From NCBI GenBank assembly GCA_015492245.1, contig WGFM01000001.1:1-53504 (forward strand): a DNA stretch of 53,504 nt, given 5' to 3'. A program made the position numbers and the translations under genes. The notes beneath the pieces were generated by a model that saw nothing but the letters and a program-made list of their open reading frames with translations, made no database searches and had not been told where the DNA came from. This DNA comes from Deltaproteobacteria bacterium. GTDB lineage: Bacteria; Desulfobacterota; GWC2-55-46; DRQE01. Below, piece by piece: positions 17,336 to 25,041 of this stretch. Each line of letters begins with the position of its first letter. Position 1 is the stretch's first letter.

Positions 17336-17377
17336 CAGGGGGGCAGGGGATAAGAATTCTTACCCCTGACCCCCCTG
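17336..17377. repeat. Long GC-rich hairpin centred on an EcoRI-type palindrome
   Basis: The left arm CAGGGGGG, C, AGGGG, then TAAG pairs with CTTA, CCCCT, G, CCCCCCTG. This makes about 18 base pairs with two single-base bulges and an AATT turn. On the minus strand a short TCTTTT run comes shortly after, so it might end transcription from the three-gene cassette whose last stop is at 17624. It also abuts the nuclease -35 box. From 17378 to 17623 I see nothing gene-like. Confidence 0.6.
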
Positions 17378-17623
17378 AACATCTACCCCCAAGCACAGGT
17401 ATCCATTCGTTCTTTTCCATGGCAAGCCCATGAGGACATGCTCACAGGACAACCAGCCGCCCTATCCTGCTTCTCACCTGTCTACTCACCGTTAGTCTTT
17501 TATAACGGCAACAACAGCACGCCCGTCTGTGCGTGTATCCTTTGTCTGTCCATGGATGGAAAGTCTGCGTTGAGATGAGTATTCATGTCTCCCAGGTCAA
17601 TCGACTCTGGTAGTGAGTCCTGC

Positions 17624-18154
17624 CTATGTTGATCCGCCTCCTGTGGGTGTGCCTCCACCGCCCTCTTCCTTTTCCTTCTTGAGGTCTTCAGACATCTTGT
17701 CCATAAGGGCTTCCATATATTCCTGCAGTATGCTCGGTGGTGGAACAGGTGCCATCTTCACCCTGAGAAGGCTTGAGCCCTCCACATTGTAACTGTACTT
17801 TCTCGAGTAGGAAGCATTCACAGAGGCTGAAAATGGGCCCCAGCCCCCCTGAGCCGATACACCCACCTTTGTCTCACTTGTGGTAGCCATGGTTATGGCC
17901 ATCTTCACCTCTATGATGCTCTCCTGAAACTGATAGTAACCTGGAAAGAATCCCATGGCAAGAAGGGGAAACTCTATTGTCTTGGTGGGGTCCTTTATGC
18001 TTGGAAGTGGTATCTTGGTGTCGGCCATGAACTTGGCCACTGTGGTGCTGTTCTTGTCCAGTCTCGTCTGTGCATCTGCGATGCCAAGGGCAAGCTTGGT
18101 TACCATCTCTGGAAATGGAACATTAAGAAGTTCTTGACCTACCTGATTTGCCAT
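17624..18154 (-). CDS. Cassette protein C, remotely DUF2589-like
   Basis: 176 residues, no signal peptide or membrane helix. It opens MANQVGQELLNVPFPEM, then ALGIADAQTRLD, a beta-rich middle with IEFPLLAMGFFPGYYQF and IIEVKMAITMATT, then YSYNVEGSSLLRVKMAPVPPP, a helix (ILQEYMEALMDKMSEDLKKE) and a Gly-rich tail. The order of an AQ helix, a PLLA strand and an EVKM strand recalls DUF2589 proteins, a family without known function; that link is tentative. It is clearly paralogous to protein A (18688-19071), sharing the GIADAQ/GVADAQ, GS-L-R-VK/GTSTLKV and VPPP blocks. A very strong site AAAAGGAGGTG precedes its ATG. Confidence 0.7.
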   Translation of the reverse strand: MANQVGQELLNVPFPEMVTKLALGIADAQTRLDKNSTTVAKFMADTKIPLPSIKDPTKTIEFPLLAMGFFPGYYQFQESIIEVKMAITMATTSETKVGVSAQGGWGPFSASVNASYSRKYSYNVEGSSLLRVKMAPVPPPSILQEYMEALMDKMSEDLKKEKEEGGGGTPTGGGST

Positions 18155-18178
18155 GTTTCACCTCCTTTTAACGACTAA

Positions 18179-18673
18179 CTACTCATCTACAATCTTTATA
18201 TTTGGTGCAGGCCGCATAACGAGCCTGATGGTGCTTACGCTCTCTGGGCCTGTCTCGTCGGGCAGGAGCTGTGTTATCTGCACACCGTTCTCGAGAGACA
18301 CACCCCCTTTTATCTCTACCTCCAGAGAATCTATAACAGTGCGCACCTTGCCTTTTCTTGCCTCTTCGTTCAGTTTCTCCATGGAGCTCCTTATGTGGCC
18401 TGCAAGGTTGTCCACCTTCAGCATGGGCCTTGCCCTTCTTAGCCTTTCGAGTTCCTTTTCGAGCCTGATGTTTTTCTGCACGGCGGTTCTAAGTTCCTTC
18501 TTAAGATTGGTGTTCTCAAGGGTTTTTGTCCTGACCATCTCCTCTGCCCTGTTCAGCCTGGTTTGAACCGACTCGATTTCTCGCGCCCTCTTGTTAAGAT
18601 TGTTCTGGAGGGTCTTTATCCTGGTCTGGAGTTCCCTGACCTTTCCTCTTAAATCCACATTAAGGGGCGACAC
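18179..18673 (-). CDS. Cassette protein B, coiled-coil protein
   Basis: 164 residues. Residues 8-85 are a long, charged heptad-type coiled coil (LRGKVRELQTRIKTLQNNLN and onward to EKELERLRRAR). A small C-terminal domain of about 75 residues follows (SLEVEIKGGVSLENGVQIT, then STIRLVMRPAPNIKIVDE), rich in predicted strands. There is no signal peptide and no enzyme motif. The start is GTG behind AAGGAG with seven-base spacing, 14 bp after protein A; protein C follows after 24 bp. Lying between two paralogues suggests that the three products assemble together, with B as a spacer or oligomerisation subunit. I do not recognise the family. Confidence 0.7.
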   Translation of the reverse strand: MSPLNVDLRGKVRELQTRIKTLQNNLNKRAREIESVQTRLNRAEEMVRTKTLENTNLKKELRTAVQKNIRLEKELERLRRARPMLKVDNLAGHIRSSMEKLNEEARKGKVRTVIDSLEVEIKGGVSLENGVQITQLLPDETGPESVSTIRLVMRPAPNIKIVDE

Positions 18674-18687
18674 TTCTGTGCTCCTTG

Positions 18688-19071
18688 TTATTCTTTCTTG
18701 TCTGCCGGGGGCGGCACTGTTACAAAGTTAACCTTAAGTGTGCTTGTGCCCTCAAAGTTGTAGTTGAAAGCCCCCCTGTATTTGGCATTGAACGGGGCTA
18801 TGAAAATGCCCGCCCCCTTTCTTCCAGGCCCCTTCTCTTCGTAATAGACTGTAACCTTCATCTCCACCGTTACCTCAGGCATGTGATACCAGTTCGGGGT
18901 ATAGCCTATCTCGGCAAGCTCAGGGCTCTCTTTTGTAAGGCTCTTCAGCCGCTCAAGTGAGGCAGCATCAAGACTCCACTGGGCATCGGCCACACCCTCG
19001 CCCAGCTTCTTTATCATGTCTGCCAGCGGGTTTATGAGGATTTCCGTAAGGTCAACCTGTCTCGGCGGCAC
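18688..19071 (-). CDS. Cassette protein A, paralogue of protein C
   Basis: 127 residues from GTG 19071, chosen because AGGAGTTAGGT stands directly upstream and because this start aligns with protein C; the frame is open further upstream but the extension is AT-rich and unlike the family. Key blocks: NPLADMIKKLGEGVADAQW, LAEIGYTPNWYHMPEVTVEM, VTVYYEEKGPGRKGAG, then YNFEGTSTLKVNFVTVPPP. It shares order and residues with protein C but lacks its C-terminal helix and Gly-rich tail. It is first in the operon, behind the promoter at 19145-19172. Cytoplasmic by lack of signals. Function unknown. Confidence 0.65.
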   Translation of the reverse strand: MPPRQVDLTEILINPLADMIKKLGEGVADAQWSLDAASLERLKSLTKESPELAEIGYTPNWYHMPEVTVEMKVTVYYEEKGPGRKGAGIFIAPFNAKYRGAFNYNFEGTSTLKVNFVTVPPPADKKE

Positions 19072-19084
19072 ACCTAACTCCTGC

Positions 19085-19098
19085 TTAACATGTGTTAA
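19085..19098. promoter_or_regulatory. Operator-like palindrome in the cassette leader
   Basis: TTAACA-TG-TGTTAA is a perfect 6-bp inverted repeat with a two-base centre. It ends 14 bp upstream of the GTG of protein A and lies next to its ribosome site, so a bound protein could block translation or elongation. No regulator gene is near. Confidence 0.35.
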
Positions 19099-19144
19099 AC
19101 TCAAATTTGTTGGATTCAATATGTTTTTGACTTTACACTTAAGA

Positions 19145-19172
19145 ATTATCACACAAGAAAAGATCATGTCAA
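19145..19172 (-). promoter_or_regulatory. Promoter of the three-gene cassette
   Basis: Minus strand TTGACA (19172-19167), a 16-bp spacer, then GATAAT (19150-19145): a perfect -35 and a 5-of-6 -10. The start site would be near 19138, giving a leader of about 67 nt that contains the palindrome at 19085-19098. Confidence 0.6.
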
Positions 19173-19223
19173 GCCCTTTTTCTACAACGGGTTGAAAAAT
19201 ATTGTGTCTATATACAAAATATA

Positions 19224-19252
19224 TTGACAAATCTTCACTCTTTTCGTAAAAT
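19224..19252 (+). promoter_or_regulatory. Promoter of the SNase-like gene
   Basis: Plus strand TTGACA (19224-19229), a 17-bp spacer, TAAAAT (19247-19252), 31 bp before the ATG. It is divergent from the cassette promoter, about 50 bp away. Confidence 0.6.
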
Positions 19253-19283
19253 TTACAATAATCTCCTTGCAGAGAGGTGGCTT

Positions 19284-20171
19284 ATGGCAAGGGTCAGGAT
19301 ACTCTGGGATCCAAAGGGTTTTGAGCTCGATTCTCTTGGCAGGAAGAGGCTTCTGAGGATAACCGATGGTGATACACCCTATATCTCCCTGTCCATCCGT
19401 ATGCTGAGTATTGACACCCCTGAGGTCCACTACCCTGGCAATCAGGACCCATCGAGGCATGATGAAAGGTTCGAGGAGCTCGCCCGCTGGTTGCACGAGG
19501 GCAAGGCGCCTGTTGATGACGGGCTTGCCTCTCATCTCTACCCAAGGCTTGCCACAGGCAGGGCAGGCACCCTGCAGAAAGAGCAGGGCAAGAGGGCCAC
19601 CCAGGAGTTCCAGAGGCTTCTGGATGAGAAACTTGAGAAACCTGGTGGCAGAAGGCGCCCCATCTTCGTTCGTGCGGCAGACGAACCTTTCGACCATTAC
19701 GGCAGACTCCTTGCATACATCGCCCCCTCTTATACGAGGCAGGAGCTCGATGCCCTCGCTTACAAGGACAGGGCAACCTTCAACCTCCTCATGGTAGAGT
19801 CCGGATGGGCAGCACCCTTCCCCATCTACCCCAGTCTTCCAAAATACAGAGACCTGGTCCTGCTCCAACAGGTGGCAGAAGATGCCTTTGAGAACGAGAA
19901 AGGCGCCTGGTCCGACCCGAACACACTTGCAGGATACGAGTTCAGGATGTGCTACAGGCTATGGGAGGTTACGCGCAAACTGGTAAGGGGCAGGAGGCTC
20001 TCGTCTCAGGAGAAATATGGATGGGTAGAGCGCTACTGTGTCGACATGACAACCCTCGAGGTCTACGAACCACAGAGGTACTACATCGTCAAACCCTGTA
20101 ACAGGATATTTATCTGGCCCGAGGATGTAACCGAGGCGGTGGGTAGGTTGAACCTTCTACCTGCCACATGA
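19284..20171 (+). CDS. Staphylococcal-nuclease-like protein
   Basis: 295 residues starting at ATG 19284 behind GAGAGGTGG. The SNase (thermonuclease, OB-fold) pattern is clear: RITDGDTPYISLSIRMLSID followed by TPE near residues 30-48, with the catalytic-type Arg and Glu retained. A downstream DHYGRLLAYIAP (near 137) carries the second conserved Arg, then LLMVESGWAAPF. The region between is longer than in the 150-residue secreted enzyme, and about 80 extra C-terminal residues are unassigned. There is no signal peptide, so it should be cytoplasmic, unlike secreted thermonucleases. It has its own promoter, divergent from the cassette. Nuclease activity is likely from the retained residues but unproven. 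Confidence 0.8.
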   Translation: MARVRILWDPKGFELDSLGRKRLLRITDGDTPYISLSIRMLSIDTPEVHYPGNQDPSRHDERFEELARWLHEGKAPVDDGLASHLYPRLATGRAGTLQKEQGKRATQEFQRLLDEKLEKPGGRRRPIFVRAADEPFDHYGRLLAYIAPSYTRQELDALAYKDRATFNLLMVESGWAAPFPIYPSLPKYRDLVLLQQVAEDAFENEKGAWSDPNTLAGYEFRMCYRLWEVTRKLVRGRRLSSQEKYGWVERYCVDMTTLEVYEPQRYYIVKPCNRIFIWPEDVTEAVGRLNLLPAT

Positions 20172-20233
20172 TCAGAGTTCTTTCGAGGTTGACATGCTGC
20201 CAGAGGTGGTTGCACCAGAGCCTTTTTATCTAC

Positions 20234-20400
20234 TCACCTATCTTCACCAAGCAGTCTTTTAAGCCCTGAGAGAGGGTCCTCGCCCCCGGATGCCCCTTCC
20301 CTTCCTGCCCGTTTTCGGTTCAAAGTAATCGCAGAAGCTTGCCCTCCCTTTGTCTGCCACCGGTTCTGCAAGAGAACAGGCCCAGGGCACACGACACCCA
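20234..20400 (-). pseudogene. Possible remnant of a short Cys-containing protein
   Basis: On the minus strand, VADKGRASFCDYFEPKTGRK (about 20360-20300) can be read in one frame, and GGEDPLSGLKRLLGEDR followed by TGA (to 20234) in another. Together they resemble the tail of a small zinc-ribbon-type protein interrupted by a frameshift. No convincing start is present. This is the only gene-like content in the interval 20172-20465. Confidence 0.25.
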
Positions 20401-20408
20401 CATAATGG

Positions 20409-20436
20409 TTGACCCACGATGGTTTACCATTATAAT
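20409..20436 (+). promoter_or_regulatory. Promoter of the vanZ-like/ComEC-like/PBP1A run
   Basis: TTGACC (20409-20414), a 16-bp spacer and a perfect TATAAT (20431-20436), 29 bp before the VanZ-like ATG. The small palindrome ATGGTTTACCAT (20419-20430) ends at the -10 box and may be an operator. Confidence 0.6.
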
Positions 20437-20465
20437 CTTACTTAAAGACTCGAGGGAGCACACTG

Positions 20466-20972
20466 ATGGACAAAAGATGGCTATGGGGTGTGGCGGTTCT
20501 GTATGTGGTGGTCATATATGCAAGCCTTCCTGTTGCAAGGTATCTGGTTGAGTATATCTACCGAACCTTTGGTAGGCCCACCGTGGGTGTTCTTGTAACC
20601 ACAGGGCTTGTGGTTGTGGCAATAGTTCTTGCCATGGCAATATTGAACTCGAGGGTGAGCCTTTCTTCCAGGGCCACAGCCCTTGTGCTCCTTGCCACAG
20701 GTGGTCTGGTTTCCCTGAAAGTGGGACTTCCTGAAGAGAAGATACACTTTGTAGAGTACGGGCTTCTGGGCTATATCCTCTTCAGAGCCACCTCTACATG
20801 GGCAAGGCCTGTGGCGGCATCTTTCGTAATGGTATCTATTGTTGGCAGCCTCGATGAGGCCATCCAGTGGGCACTACCTCAGAGGGTTGGAGACCTGAAG
20901 GATATAGCCCTTAACACCCTTGGCGGAGCTATAGGTATAAATGTGGCATGGGTTTACGGTAAGGGTCGTTAG
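20466..20972 (+). CDS. VanZ-like membrane protein
   Basis: 168 residues with about four to five membrane helices (LWGVAVLYVVVIYASLPVAR first). VanZ-family landmarks are KIHFVEYGLLGYILFRA near residue 98, then GSLDEAIQWALPQRVGDLKD, where the acidic E and R-x-G-D-x-x-D residues are the family signature, followed by IALNTLGGAIG. VanZ was first noted for low-level teicoplanin resistance, but most homologues are of unknown function. The ATG has GAGGGAG upstream. Its 3' end overlaps the ComEC-like gene by 32 bp. Confidence 0.82.
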   Translation: MDKRWLWGVAVLYVVVIYASLPVARYLVEYIYRTFGRPTVGVLVTTGLVVVAIVLAMAILNSRVSLSSRATALVLLATGGLVSLKVGLPEEKIHFVEYGLLGYILFRATSTWARPVAASFVMVSIVGSLDEAIQWALPQRVGDLKDIALNTLGGAIGINVAWVYGKGR

Positions 20973-21795
20973 TCTTATTATCCTTCTGGGGCTTGTCTGC
21001 ACGAGGGCAGTCCTTGCTGTGCCCCCTTTCGAGGTTACCTTCCTCGATGTTGGCGAGGGAGATGCCATATACATCCGCACCCCACAGGGCAAGACCCTTC
21101 TTGTGGATACCGCCAACCCTGCCACTGCAGGCCGTATAGTAAAGTTTCTTCGCTCCAGGGGGGTGGAGACCATACATGCCGTCTTCATCACCCATCCACA
21201 TCCGGACCACATGGGCGGCATATTCCAGCTACTTTCAACATTCAAAGTAGAAAGGGTCTACGACAACGGCCAGCCCATAGAGGAGATGCCCCGTTGCGAC
21301 ATCTACCGCTGGTATGTAGAGAGTGTTCGCACCCTTGACCACTACAGGGCACTCCGTTCGGGCCAGACCATCATCTATGGTGATACAAAGGTAGAGGTGC
21401 TCTGGCCCCAGAGGCTCAACCCCTCAGAGTGGAACCACAACTCCCTCGTGTTGAGGTTGACACACAGGGGAAGGGTATTTCTCCTTATGGGAGATGCCCT
21501 CGCATCTACAGAGGCAGAGCTTCTCAGAAGAGAACTCTCACTCAAGGCGGATGTGCTCAAGGCAGGCCACCATGGTTCCGTGGATACCCTCTCGAAGGAA
21601 TTTCTCCAGAGGGTCTCTCCTTCATTTGTGGTCCTATCTGTCAACAGGGACAATCCCAGGGGCTACCCCGCCAGGGATGTCTTGGAAAGGCTCGACAGGG
21701 CTGGTGTAACAACGCTTGTTACCCATGAAGATGGCAACATAGGCTTTCTCGTTGACAGTAGCGGAGGGTTGAGGCTTATGGTGGGGCAGAGATGA
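20941..21795 (+). CDS. Secreted metallo-beta-lactamase-fold protein, ComEC/Rec2 C-terminal type
   Basis: 284 residues. An N-terminal signal or anchor helix (VVSLIILLGLVCTRAVLA) precedes an MBL domain. FLDVGEGDAIYIRTPQGKT is the usual ComEC-type opening; the metal site THPHPDHMGG lies near residue 80, with later ligands in LLMGDA and KAGHHGS. The ComEC membrane channel is absent, so only the nuclease-like hydrolase part exists, exported on its own. Stand-alone ComEC-type MBL proteins are common and mostly uncharacterised; extracytoplasmic nuclease or phosphodiesterase activity is possible. It overlaps the VanZ-like gene and precedes PBP1A by about 60 bp. Confidence 0.85.
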   Translation: MWHGFTVRVVSLIILLGLVCTRAVLAVPPFEVTFLDVGEGDAIYIRTPQGKTLLVDTANPATAGRIVKFLRSRGVETIHAVFITHPHPDHMGGIFQLLSTFKVERVYDNGQPIEEMPRCDIYRWYVESVRTLDHYRALRSGQTIIYGDTKVEVLWPQRLNPSEWNHNSLVLRLTHRGRVFLLMGDALASTEAELLRRELSLKADVLKAGHHGSVDTLSKEFLQRVSPSFVVLSVNRDNPRGYPARDVLERLDRAGVTTLVTHEDGNIGFLVDSSGGLRLMVGQR

Positions 21796-21854
21796 ATCCT
21801 TGTCTTCAGTTGGCTATTGCCTGCTGCCGCCAATTCTGATATTATTATGTGAAT

Positions 21855-24275
21855 ATGAAAGGGTTTATGCGGCTTGCAGGCTATCTGGCAATAGTCATCC
21901 TTGCCACTACACTAATAGTGGGTGTGGGCTTTTATGTCTACTTTACGAGGGATCTGCCTTCTGTAAGCATACTCTCCGAGTACAGGCCCAACCTTGTAAC
22001 CCGTGTATACTCAAGGGATGGAGAGGTAGTAGGCGAGTTCTACATAGAAAGGCGCATAGTGGTTCCCCTTCAGCGTATGCCACGCCACCTTGTGGATGCC
22101 TTCATAGCCGCGGAGGATGCCAAGTTCTTCGAGCACAAGGGGATAGACTATCTGAGCATACTTCGTGCCCTTTACAAGAACCTCAAGAGCGGCAGAATAG
22201 TCCAGGGTGGCAGCACCATAACCCAGCAGGTAGCCCGCAGCTTCTTCCTTTCCCCTGAGAAGACACTCTCACGAAAGGTAAAAGAGGCCATCCTTGCCCA
22301 CCGTATAGAGAGCAGGCTGACGAAGGAGGAGATACTCTTTCTCTACCTCAACCAGATATACCTTGGCAACGGTGCCTATGGGGTGCAGGCCGCAAGTGAG
22401 ATATACTTTGGCAAGGATGTAGGGGAGCTCACAGTGGCCGAGGCAGCGCTTCTTGCGGGGCTTCCAAAGGCACCGAGCCGTTATTCACCCTACACGAACC
22501 CTTCCCTTGCCCGTATGCGTCAGGAGTTCGTGATAAAGCGCATGCTCGAAGAGGGTTTCATGAACCGCAGACAGGCCGATGAGGCACTGAGGGAAAAACT
22601 CGTTCTCAAACCCCGTAGACCCCGAAACCTCTGGGTTGGCCCCTATTTTACAGAGTATGTAAGGCGCTATGTGGAGGAGAAATACGGAGATTCTCTTCTC
22701 TACAAGGGTGGGCTCAGGATATATACCACACTCGATGTAGGTCTACAGAAGATAGCCAACAGGGCTGTTGATACTGGAATGAGGGCTTATGACAAGAGGC
22801 GTGGCTTCAGGGGTGCAGAGAAGGTGCTCCTTACACGCGAGGAGATTGCCCCATTTCTCAAGAAGGTGGACGATTACATGAAAAGGCATCCCCTTGAGCC
22901 AGGTAGAACATACAAGGCACTTGTGCTGGGGGTTGATAGAAAACAGAGGGCCATTGTGGTTGCCATAGGAACATCCCACAGGGGTATCATCAGATACGAA
23001 GACCTCAGGTGGGCAAAACTTTACAACCCCACCAGTGACCCTGATGGTGGAGAGATAGTAACCAACCCTCTTCACCTGTTTCATCCAGGCGATGTTATAG
23101 AGGTGAAGGTCAAGGCTATGCCAGAAGAGGACCACATGCTTGTGGTCTGCTCTCTCGAGCAGGAACCCCTTGTGGAGGCAGCCTTTGTGGTCATGGACCC
23201 CCGGACAGGCCATGTGCTCGCCATGGTTGGGGGGTCTGATTTTTCGAAGACCCAGTTCAACCGTGCCATACAGTCGAGGAGACAGCCGGGCTCGGCCTTC
23301 AAGCCCATAATATACGCGGCAGCCCTCGACAGGGGTTTCACCCCGGCAACGGTGGTGGTTGACTCCCCGCTCGTGTTCGAAGAGGTCGAGGAAGAGGGCA
23401 AGGGGCTTGACTGGAAGCCCCGCAACTTCGAGGAGAGATTCCACGGTCCCACCACCATAAGGGAGGCCCTTGCGAAATCACGGAATGTGGTAACCGTAAA
23501 GGTGCTCAAGCGGATCGGGGTGGACTATGTGGTCTCCTATGCAAGGAGGCTTGGCATAGAGTCCACCCTTTCAAGGGACCTTTCCATAGCACTCGGCTCA
23601 TCAGGTGTCTCCCTGCTCGAGCTTGTGCGGGCATACGCAACATTTGCAAACCTTGGCAAAAGAGCCGAGCCACTCTTTGTAACCCGCATAGAGGACAGAT
23701 ACGGCAATGTGCTGGAGGAACACACCCCGCAGGCAGAATCTACCATAAGCCCCCAGACAGCCTATATAATAACCAATCTCCTGCAGGGTGTGGTTGAGAG
23801 GGGCACGGGCTGGAGGGCGAAGGCGCTCAAGAGGCCTGTGGCAGGCAAGACTGGCACAACCAACAATCTTAACGATGCCTGGTTCATAGGCTATGTGCCA
23901 GGTCTTGTTGCAGGTGTATGGGTGGGCTACGATGACGAGCGTCCTCTGGGCAAGAACGAGACAGGCTCGCGTGCCGCAGCCCCCATATGGGTTCGCTTCA
24001 TGAAAGAGGCACTGAAAGATGTGCCACCTGAAAACTTCCCCATACCCGATGGTGTGGAGTTCGTAAAGATAGACCCACAGACAGGGCTTCTTGCCACAGC
24101 ATCCACCAAAGAGCCCGTGTTCGAGGTATTCAGGGTTGGCACAGCCCCGAAGAAGTTCTCAAGCTCTGAAGGGGTGCCGGCAGATGAGGACTTCTTCCTC
24201 ATAGACACAGAGGAGGAGGAAAGGCCCCGCAGGCCTGAAAGAGAAGAGCCCTTTACCACACCGGAACTCTTCTAA
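21855..24275 (+). CDS. mrcA: Penicillin-binding protein 1A, bifunctional peptidoglycan synthase
   Basis: About 806 residues with one N-terminal membrane anchor (LAGYLAIVILATTLIVGVGF). The glycosyltransferase (GT51) domain has catalytic Glu in EDAKFFEHKGID (near 87) and the QGGSTITQQVARSFFL block. A long insert (residues 290-430) comes between the two domains, as in Gram-negative PBP1A. The transpeptidase domain has the active-site Ser in SAFKPI (near 480), SRN in KSRNVVTVK, and KTGTTNN near 665. The C-terminus is acidic. It polymerises and crosslinks peptidoglycan in the periplasm. A GTG six bases upstream is also in frame; neither has a strong ribosome site. Confidence 0.94.
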   Translation: MKGFMRLAGYLAIVILATTLIVGVGFYVYFTRDLPSVSILSEYRPNLVTRVYSRDGEVVGEFYIERRIVVPLQRMPRHLVDAFIAAEDAKFFEHKGIDYLSILRALYKNLKSGRIVQGGSTITQQVARSFFLSPEKTLSRKVKEAILAHRIESRLTKEEILFLYLNQIYLGNGAYGVQAASEIYFGKDVGELTVAEAALLAGLPKAPSRYSPYTNPSLARMRQEFVIKRMLEEGFMNRRQADEALREKLVLKPRRPRNLWVGPYFTEYVRRYVEEKYGDSLLYKGGLRIYTTLDVGLQKIANRAVDTGMRAYDKRRGFRGAEKVLLTREEIAPFLKKVDDYMKRHPLEPGRTYKALVLGVDRKQRAIVVAIGTSHRGIIRYEDLRWAKLYNPTSDPDGGEIVTNPLHLFHPGDVIEVKVKAMPEEDHMLVVCSLEQEPLVEAAFVVMDPRTGHVLAMVGGSDFSKTQFNRAIQSRRQPGSAFKPIIYAAALDRGFTPATVVVDSPLVFEEVEEEGKGLDWKPRNFEERFHGPTTIREALAKSRNVVTVKVLKRIGVDYVVSYARRLGIESTLSRDLSIALGSSGVSLLELVRAYATFANLGKRAEPLFVTRIEDRYGNVLEEHTPQAESTISPQTAYIITNLLQGVVERGTGWRAKALKRPVAGKTGTTNNLNDAWFIGYVPGLVAGVWVGYDDERPLGKNETGSRAAAPIWVRFMKEALKDVPPENFPIPDGVEFVKIDPQTGLLATASTKEPVFEVFRVGTAPKKFSSSEGVPADEDFFLIDTEEEERPRRPEREEPFTTPELF

Positions 24276-24303
24276 CCCATTGAAAGAGGGCTTTCCATGT
24301 ATA

Positions 24304-25041
24304 ATGCGATACGCCATACTCTCTGACATACACTCGAACCTCGAGGCCCTGGAGGCCGTGCTCAAAGAGGCCGACACCCTTGGTGCAGACTCTATCCTCT
24401 GCCTTGGCGACATCGTGGGATACAACGCCAACCCCAACGAGTGTGTGGAGATAATAAGAAGGCATGGCATTACAGCCATCATGGGCAACCATGACAGCCG
24501 TGTGGCAGGGCTCGAAGAGCCAACAGACTTCAACCCCATAGCACAGGAGGCGATATTCTGGACAAGAAAGACGATAAAGGATACACACCGTGAGTTTCTC
24601 TCCACCCTGCCCCACCACCACATAGAAGAAGAGGCAGGGTTCATGTGTGTCCACGGGTGGATAGACTCACCAGACAGCTACATCTTCTCAGAGCTCGAGG
24701 CGGAATACAACTTCAGGCTCATGGAGGTGGAGGCTCTGCCCCCCCTCGTCTTCTTCGGGCACACCCATGTGAGGGTTGCCTACACAAAGAAGGAGGTCTT
24801 CATAGGCTCGACCCTCTCCAACCCACTTGAGCTCGAGGAAGACACCCTCTACCTCGTAAACCCTGGCAGTGTGGGCCAGCCCCGCGATGGAGACCCCAGA
24901 AGCTCGTTCCTCATCTACGATACATCCAAGGCACAGGTGAGCTTCCACCGCGTAAGCTATGACCTGGAAAGATGTATTGAAAAGATAAAGAAGGCGGGTC
25001 TACCCGCACCCCTTTGGCAGAGGCTGCAACAGGGGTGGTAG
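24304..25041 (+). CDS. Metallophosphoesterase, calcineurin-like
   Basis: 245 residues from MRYAILSDIHSNLEALEAVL. Dinuclear metal-site motifs are in the family order: D-x-H (SDIHSN), GDIVGY, GNHDS, then CVHGW and GHTHVRVAY. This matches the YfcE/MJ0936-like group of small cytosolic phosphodiesterases, whose natural substrates are mostly unknown. ATG 24304 is chosen because the protein then begins at the family's usual point; the sequence upstream is not conserved-looking. It lies 28 bp after the PBP1A gene. The stop is inside the structured segment at 25037-25128. Confidence 0.85.
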   Translation: MRYAILSDIHSNLEALEAVLKEADTLGADSILCLGDIVGYNANPNECVEIIRRHGITAIMGNHDSRVAGLEEPTDFNPIAQEAIFWTRKTIKDTHREFLSTLPHHHIEEEAGFMCVHGWIDSPDSYIFSELEAEYNFRLMEVEALPPLVFFGHTHVRVAYTKKEVFIGSTLSNPLELEEDTLYLVNPGSVGQPRDGDPRSSFLIYDTSKAQVSFHRVSYDLERCIEKIKKAGLPAPLWQRLQQGW

